Positions 19,135-28,000 of a stretch of DNA of 29,225 nucleotides are shown here, piece after piece (positions within the stretch are counted from its first letter, which is position 1; each line of letters begins with the position of its first letter). Location of the stretch: assembly GCF_001039355.2 (NCBI RefSeq), contig NW_019773959.1:610168-639392 (forward strand). The letters are read 5' to 3'. The position numbers and the translations under genes are program-made. The notes below the pieces were generated by a model, which saw only the letters and a list, made by a program, of their open reading frames with translations, was not told where the DNA came from and ran no database searches. This stretch comes from Lingula anatina. Taxonomy: Eukaryota; Brachiopoda; Lingulata; Lingulida; Lingulidae.

Positions 19135-22100
19135 CTAAAATGTATTGCATAATACATCCCTTAGGCTTATCAAATAGTTTGCTTTTACGTTTAACATTTA
19201 AATGCTATTTCCCTTACGAACATTCACTTAAAGACTTCTCATGGGACTCTATGGGACTCTACAGGAACTTAACACGCCCTATAGGAACCTGTTGTTTTTC
19301 GAGCCAATTTCTTATAGGTCATATTACATAGTTCACTTTGGGGTGTTCTATACGACCATGCAGACAATTTTTGTAACGGTTGGGAAATATTTTGCATAAA
19401 TGTATGTAAGTCTAATCATATGTGCAATAAGTATAAATGAATGTGTTAATAAAGAATGGTCATGTGATGAAATACACTGTAATAATGACAGCAACCCACC
19501 GTTTATATTTCCTCGGAACTCCCGACATTTTCTGCAGCAGACGTCTGGCACGGGTTCATTTTGAGTTGTTTTATCGTAACATTGTCTTCTGGTGATATTA
19601 ACACAAAATGGCGCTTTGTCTCCATATAAACAGCCTGAAACAGATTCAAAATTAAGGTAAAGATGAGGGAAAACAACTATTTGTACACTTGACATTTATT
19701 ATGAAATATTTCAGTTTCGAAGGTATGCCTAGGTAAAAATGCCTTCTTTTTTCAAAAAAACTCCGATCTTAAATGAGATATGTGAATGGAGATGTGTGTA
19801 GTCAGGTGTGTCGCTACCAATTAACTGAAAACCAGGTTTGTTGCCCTGCTGAATTTTGTAATATGCAGTGATTTAATTGGGTAGTGCTCCTTTGGGCAGG
19901 TCAAAGCATGGTTCTGTCAAAAAAAGTATCTATATGTCGGCAACAACTGCAAAGAAGAATTTGAAATTTTGCATGCAAGTGGTCGGTTTTGTAGTGTGTA
20001 ATATGAGCTTTGCAGTGCTTTACAAATTGGTTAATCTGTGGCAGAATGGCGCGAAAAAGACGGACATTGCCAGACAGATAATTGCGCCAAACGAAACGGT
20101 CCGCACAGTTTTATAGAGTAATGCCCAGGAACCTTTTGTTTTTCAGGCCAGTTTCCTAAAGGTTTGATTACATACNGGGACCCTTCAAACCCCTCCGCGC
20201 ACTGACACGACACAGGGCCGTCTTGGTTTTCCATGCACTTGCCGTCGTTTTTACACGGAACTTTTTCACAACTTTCAGCACATGAATCCCCGCCATTGGA
20301 AGTGTTTCTGTAACCAGGGATACAGTGGCAAGAGTAACCGACTGTCTCGTCTAAACAATCTGCATACCTGGAGCAGGTAACACGTATGTCAGGTGAGTGA
20401 CATTCATCAAACATAAGATCCAATTTAACCAGTTGCATGTGGTGCGTCTGAAAGGTGTTGTTGATGTTATCTTTAATGTCTGTCAGCGGTGGTTTTGTGT
20501 TCGATGATTTCCTTAAAAAATCTACCCGCGTGTCTGCTATCACGCTACCTTTTCGAAATGAAAGCACTTTACATCTAATATAAAAGTATTGGGAATAAGC
20601 TGAATCAAGCTTCTCTACGATTGGATAACACGTATAGTTGCTCATATTTTTAAACTGCAGCGTATTAGAATCCGTTAGTAGCGTGTCGAAGGGGGCGTTA
20701 ATTTTGATCTCTAAGGGCAGTGCAATCACAACAGGCAGCTGCTGTTCCGGGGTGGTCTCCGTGGTGCTGCCACTGTCTGGTGAAGCACATGTTTCACAAC
20801 AATTTATGATGTTCTCTGGGTTACTACACAGCTTTTTTCTGCAATTCTGGGCCCTGTCTCCGTATGGACAACCTAAAATGTATTGCATAATAGGCTTATC
20901 AAATAGTTTGCTTTTACGTTTAACATTTAAATGCTATTTCCCTTACGAACATTCACTTAAAGACTTCTCATGGGACTCTATGGGACTCTACAGGAACTTA
21001 ACACGCCCTATAGGAACCTGTTGTTTTTCGAGCCAATTTCTTATAGGTCATATTACATAGTTCACTTTGGGGTGTTCTATACGACCATGCAGACAATTTT
21101 TGTAACGGTTGGGAAATATTTTGCATAAATGTATGTAAGTCTAATCATATGTGCAATAAGTATAAATGAATGTGTTAATGAAGAATGGTCATGTGATGAA
21201 ATACACTGCAATAACGACAGCAACCCACCGTTTATATTTCCTCGGAACTTCCGACATTTTATGCAGCAGACGTCTGGCACGGGTTCATTTTGATTTGTTT
21301 TACCGTAACATTGTCTTCTGGTGATATTAACACAAAATGGCGCTTTGTCTCCATATAAACAGCCTGAAACAGATTCAAAATAAAGGTAAAGATGAGGGGA
21401 AAACAACTATTTGTACACTTGACATTTATTATGAAATATTTCAGTTTCGAAGGTATGCTTAGGTAAAAATGCCTTCTTTTTTCAAAAAAACTCCGATCTT
21501 AAATAAGATATGTGAATGGAGAAGAGTGTAGTCAGGTGTGTCGCTACCAATTAACTGAAAACCAGGTTTGTTGCCCTGTTGAATTTTGTAATATGCAGTG
21601 ATTTAATTGGGTAGTGCTCCTTTGGGCAGGTCAAAGCATGGTTCTGTCAAAAAAAGTATCTATATGTCGGCAACAACTGCAAAGAAGAATTTGAAATTTT
21701 GCATGCAAGTGGTCGGTTTTGTAGTGTGTAATATGAGCTTTGCAGTGCTTTACAAATTGGTTAATCTGTGGCAGAATGGCGCGAAAAAGACGGACATTGC
21801 CAGACAGATAATTGCGCCAAACGAAACGGCCCGCACAGTTTTATAGAGTAATGCCCAGGAACCTTTTGTTTTTCGGGCCAGTTTCCTATAGGTCATATTA
21901 CATAGTTCACTGTGGGGCGTCCTATAGGACCATACAGGCAATTTTTGTAACGGTTAGGAAATATTTTGCAAAGACATATGTAAGTCAATTGATATATAAA
22001 ATAAGTATAAAATCAAAGTTTTAATAAAGAATGGTCATGTGATGAAATACACTGTAATAATGACAGCAACCCACCGTTTATATTTCCTCGGAACTCCCGA

Positions 22101-23705
22101 CATTTTCTGCAGCAGACGTCTGGCACGGGTTCATTTTGGTTTGTTTTACCGTAACATTGTCTTCTGGTGATATTAATACAAAATGGCGCTTTGTCTCCAT
22201 ATAAACAGCCTGAAACAGATTCAAAATTAAGGTAAAGATGAGGGAAAACACCAATTTGTGAAATGTTACCACGGTTTCAATTCCTGCCCCTTCGTGTCCT
22301 GCGCCAAGCTTGTCCATCCTACCCTTTCAAAGCCCTCTACTCAAGCTCGTATTGCAAATGCAAGCTTAATACAAGTTTATAACTATTAGGGCATTTTCCT
22401 GGCCTGGAAGTATGCTTTAGTGGAGTGACATGAGAGGTCAGCGGACTCTCTGGTTGAACCCTACCCTGCCAAGCTCTCAAAGGTGAATTAACATAATTTA
22501 ATGAAAATACTTCCTCCCGGTAACGCAATAAACCTGCACGAGACACCCCAGGAGGCTACAATGACAGCGGGGAGTTAAAATGGAACCCTCACCCCTGTGG
22601 AATCAGACATCCGCCTTTGACGGATCTCATCGTACAGAAATATAAACGCCACTATTTTTTTCTGAGGGGAGACAGATACAATATCGAATATTTAGATGCA
22701 GGAAAAACCTCATTTTCGGTGGTGTCTGGCTGATGATAAAGGTTTACAATATTCTTATATAGCCTGTATCACCTGTCTCACCTGTATCTGAGGCGTTGTA
22801 GACGTCCGAGCAGCTGTCACAGCAGTATCCCCTAGCCACCTGACTGTAGCAGTGCCACGTGACCTGGGCAGTCTGGAAATCTCTACATGTTCTGGTGTCA
22901 TTGATAAACACTGTACCTCGTCTGTCCCCGTGCTGACAAATATCTATAAAATATGTACGACTTCAAGCATAAATCTTAAACGTCTACACTAAATAATATA
23001 TGCCTACCTATTAATTTAAAGTCAATGAACAAATCTGGCAAATTCAGGGTTTTGCAAATCGTGTGTTGGAGGAGAGGGGCAAGGATAAAAACAGTACACG
23101 AGTGTTAAAATCGTTTAAATCGATCAAAACTATAATGATTTCAATTTTCTTAATAACATGCTCTTAATCAATCAAAATAACTTTGTTTAACATTAAAAGT
23201 CATTTGGTATCGCTTGAACTTACATGTATAATTAAATGAGGCCAAAGTAATTGTCAATAAAATGTAGTATATGTAATACAACATTTCCAGGGTCAGAGAG
23301 AAGAGCTACTGATGAGAAAAAAAGGTTTTGTATGTACATCTGTCGCTGCCAGGGTAAAGCAAAAAAAGGTATGTGTGAGTGACCGTTATATAATATGGGT
23401 GTCGCTGGAAAAATAAATCAAGCCACTGATGATGATGACGATGGTGACTGTACATTTCCGAGCATAAAATACTAATGTAGAGCAATGCAGCATGCTGTCT
23501 TTTACTAACAGACATATACGCTCCATTTTAAGTATTTTGGCTTTAGTTGTCTATGTCAGCATTTCATATAATGCAAATATTGAGCAGTGAACCATGTGAT
23601 ATACCAAACTACTGGTATGTAGAAAGGTACGACATACATTACTTATATTACTTAAGTTAAAGAACTATACAGGATAAAAACTGAAAAAAGATCAATTACA
23701 TTATT

Positions 23706-23754
<49 letters not shown>

Positions 23755-25011
23755 ATTTTAACATACATGTAAAGAAGATACTTATTTTGTTTCCAAACAA
23801 ACATTTTGCTGCACATTACCTTTTGCCTCGGGAGCCAACTCGTTTGGTTCACAGCTTCCTGACTCACACCACTTATATATTGGATATGGAAGTAAAAAGT
23901 AGAACGGTGTTTGTGATAACATATATGTGCGAAGTTCACAGGACTGCCCACGGGTTTTCTAGGAGAGTCACTCTGTTGATGTCTAAAAACACCATGAAGA
24001 GAGGGTTATTAAAACTTTTTTATTAGTTCATGAAAACGGCCCCTTAGGTATTCACGTACATGATGGAATTTTACGCATGATGTTAATTGACTCATATTTG
24101 AAGATCTATTTTCGAGGCGTTTTTTTTTTCAAATATCCGTATCATAAAACTACGTACCGGTATTCTACTTTTAAATACCGGTACTACTGCCGTATTTATA
24201 CATGTAGTGGTGTCTAAACATTATCATGATACAATGCCATGATCTGTGCCACAACAAATATACACCCCATATGCAGTCGTAAGTAAGATTTGTTTTTTTT
24301 ACCTTCTTGTTTCCGCACGTGGTTCCCCGTGCTGCGTGTATACCTCCGCCCTGGATGCAGGTGCCGTCTACCGGGCTGTAGCAGGACATGCGTGCGCAAA
24401 TCTCTGAGTCTGCCTTTTCTCCCTGTAGATTGACATGCGTGTATTGAAATTAGGGAGAAGTGTGTGCTCCGTTTTCATTTTTTAAATTTTGCAATAGCAA
24501 ATTTAGTTAACAAGTGGATCTATGAAAAAACTTTTAATAGATTGATTACTGAGACAAAACCTACTGAACGGTCTACAAAGCCACCTACATGTATTACAGC
24601 CGTGCATCAACTTCTGTCTGACCTGGAAGTGGCCATAAAATAACGTTTCTCAACTTAAACTCTTACGTACGATCTCATCATAAATCGAGCAATGCAATAA
24701 AAAAAAAGCTGACACTGGTCTTCCATGTCTTGGTTGTTAAATGCAAAATACTTACTTGTGTTGCACTTTTTTGACCATCAAAATTTCTCTTGGAAATTTC
24801 AGCATTTTCTCCCTTTTCAATCAGGAGCATTGTGAAATGACGATGCAGTGTATATGCGCCCGTTGTTTCACCGTCTCTGCCTTCTACACGACAGTGACTC
24901 ACAGTCTATACTTACTTATATTGACGACATCTACACACCGAGCAGCATTTTCACTTACACCGGTATGTTTGGAGGGCCCTCTAAGGTAATAATGCTAAAC
25001 AGGCTTTACTC

Positions 25012-25047
<36 letters not shown>

Positions 25048-28000
25048 TGAAGTCAATGTCGCTCTTACCCCACAATAGTAAGACTGAGGACCGTATAGCT
25101 GCCTGCACTGTGCATCTGGCGGGTACTTCTGACCTGGGAATGTCTTCATGTAATCCTCCCAAGAAGTCTCGTTCTCTGGCTTGGCTGTGTTGTTCAGGCA
25201 ATTTTCTTCACTATAATGACCAAAGCATGACGCTGTTGTGTTAGAATCAACTCCCCAGCTTCATTAGCAATGCGTGTAAATACAGGAATCCCGTTTAACG
25301 TACAGTAACAGAGCCGGATTTTTGGGCTAATACTTAACTTACCTTGACTTATGTTTTGTTTTATAGACGATGATTAAAATCTACTTACTCTTACCTCGTT
25401 TTTGTGTAAATTCCCAGCCGAAAAAGTTAAGCCTAATTCAAGGTAGGTTGAATCTGCTTGTAGTTTAGAACACAAAAATACAGGTAAAGTAATTAAGAGC
25501 AAATTGCTCTCATACATATATACCTTTACAATGTGTCACCTATTTTCGTTGTATCTCCCTCACCTGTTCAACTCAGAGATCTTCTGGCGGAAAGCTTCCA
25601 CCGAACACTTTGAGAACGTGAAAGCATTCCTCAGTGCTGACAATGGGGCATTACCGTCCGAAACGGCCGCCATGATGTACTGCTGGCTCCCATTGCATGT
25701 ATTATTATCTCCATCATGTACCGCACCTAGGCTGGAGAGAATTGAAATAGTTCGTATACGCTATATTATGTTCAAACTAAATGCAACTAACCCATATTAT
25801 TGCAAACCCTTTGAAAAACCCATGATGGTAACGCTATATATTATTTACCAAACAGGAAAAGTATATGCGTGTATGGATGAAGCTCTGCCGAGGGAACTCA
25901 AGGACGTTAACATATAATGAATTATTAAATTATGTCTTCATGATGCTCTTATTCAAACAATTTTACATTTATCATGAGTTTCTTCGTGACTGATGTCATG
26001 TGACAAGGAATAATCCCAACTGCATACGTCTATCGTCTTACTTGTGTCCCATTTCGTGTGAGCTGACACCTATGCATGCAAACCCTCCGTGATCCTCGTT
26101 AATAGACGTCCTGTCCCGCTTACATATCTGACCCACCTTGGCGACACCTGTAGTTGTTAAACAGGCAGTTAGTAACACGGCTGCAGTGCTTGTTGTAGGA
26201 GTGATATTGGTGGTAACAGCAAAAAATTTGTAAAAGTGGTTGCTGTTTTTTGTACTACTATCAACATTGCATGCTAAAACAAAAGTGGCAGTAACAGTGG
26301 CATTGGAATGTTTTCTTCAGATATAAGCGTTATTCGGTTGAAGAAGCGAAGAAGCAGCACTTGCAAATCCCGGATATACAACATTGGTCAAAAAGGTTGT
26401 CCCACCTTCACTATCATGTGCTTTTATTTATAAATGATCACATCACAGGAAAAGATTGTTATAAAAAGTGACTTTCATTCCAGATACCATAACTAACATG
26501 ATTAGTGATACAGAAAATACAAACTAGCGGTGAAGATATAAAAATGTAATACCATTAATTCACATTTCTTACATGCACCCCCTAAAAACCGACGTTTCAG
26601 TGTGATTTTCACAGAGGCAAAGAAATGTCCATTAAATTGACATTGCTCCATCCTGACACCACCAAATGTCACCAAATTTTCACTCATTTAGCATTAGGGT
26701 GTGCTCGTTAAAGTCTCTTTGTGTGATAGCGTTTGTGTTTACTGCGTATTGTAATTACCTCCTGTAGGTGGCGCGGCCTGCCTTCAACAAGGGCAACAAT
26801 TCTGTTTTATGGAATATTGTCCCATTTTCCGAAAGAGCTTGGGGGGAGTTGGTCCTGATTATTAGAAGTTACGTTTTCCTTTGCATTGCACACTTCAATT
26901 CATGCCACATATGTTTAGTATGGTTAATAATAGGGCTCAAAGATGGTTGCTCCATCCTCTGAACAATGGGTTTTTGACGCCTGCAGTATCCCTGAAGTCA
27001 CCTCTTGCAAATAGAGTGAGGTATTTGTTAAGAATGTTTCAGTAAATTGACCAAGTATCGTTCTTTTCCGGAGAGAACATTGCACTAAAACCATGGGTTT
27101 GGAATTCTCTCGAAACGTGGACTGACCTGCCACCTCAGGCGATATTATCCTGCACAAACCTACCAAAAAGCATTCTGCAACATGTCTACGGGTCCTAATT
27201 TGACCATCAAAGGCATACAAGAAATACCCTGATTCTTCAGCAAAACCAACATGTTCCTAGTGATGGTTGACCAAGTTCTGGTAGTTCTGGGATCACTGAA
27301 CCCAGCATTCTCAACTGATACCTCATTCCATCTGCAAGAGAGGACTTCGGGGGTGATCCAGGCTTCATCATGACAGCACACTTGCAAACAGTTATCATGT
27401 GGTGAATGATTTGTTGCAGAAACCCAATTTCCGGAGGCTGGAGAAACCATGTTTAAATCCAGATGATAAACCTACTGAGCACCCGTGGCATGAATTGAAG
27501 TGTGCAATCCAAAGGAGAGCCAAATTCTAAATAGTCCGGACCAATTCCGCTAAGCTTTCTAGGAAACAATGGGCAACATTCCACAAAACAGAATTGTTAC
27601 CCTTGTTGAAGGCAGTGGCGCCGTCTACATGAGATGATTACAGCACGCGGTAAACACACACGCTAATAGACACGTGACCTTTACGAGCACACCCTAATGC
27701 TAAATTTGTGCAAATTTGGTGACACTTTGTTAAGTCCCAGACTTCGTCAGTCAGACTTTACGTGAAAATAATGTCACGTTAGATAACGCGCCGGTTCTTG
27801 GGCCTTAGTGTTGTGCGCCCAGCTGATCCAGTAAAACGAACAAGATTCTCATTTGATGCAAGTGGAAATTTAATACCGTCTTTTGGAAAATATACAGAGG
27901 TTTCTTCTACATAGTAACTGTCAGTCCAAAATGTATAATGATATCGCCGGAGCCAAAATACGATATGATTTCACCTTAAAACAGGGCAGCCTTTATAGAT

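Larger units (their letters stand above)
20177..21905. repeat. Right member of the 1.7 kb direct duplication
   Basis: The counterpart of 18439-20175. The last ~20 bases of the left member (from 20152) diverge from this one, as expected at a poor contig end. Confidence 0.92.

Noticed and set aside
18900-19331. 143-codon plus frame (and its twin at 20638-21060)
   Set aside because: Antisense shadow of the terminal exon of the protease gene.
24741-25244. Overlapping frames around the (CA)n tract and exon 5 antisense
   Set aside because: Low-complexity HTHT runs and shadows of exon 5.
25504-25917. 137-codon plus frame
   Set aside because: Antisense of exon 4 extended into introns; the minus reading carries the metzincin motif and splice sites.
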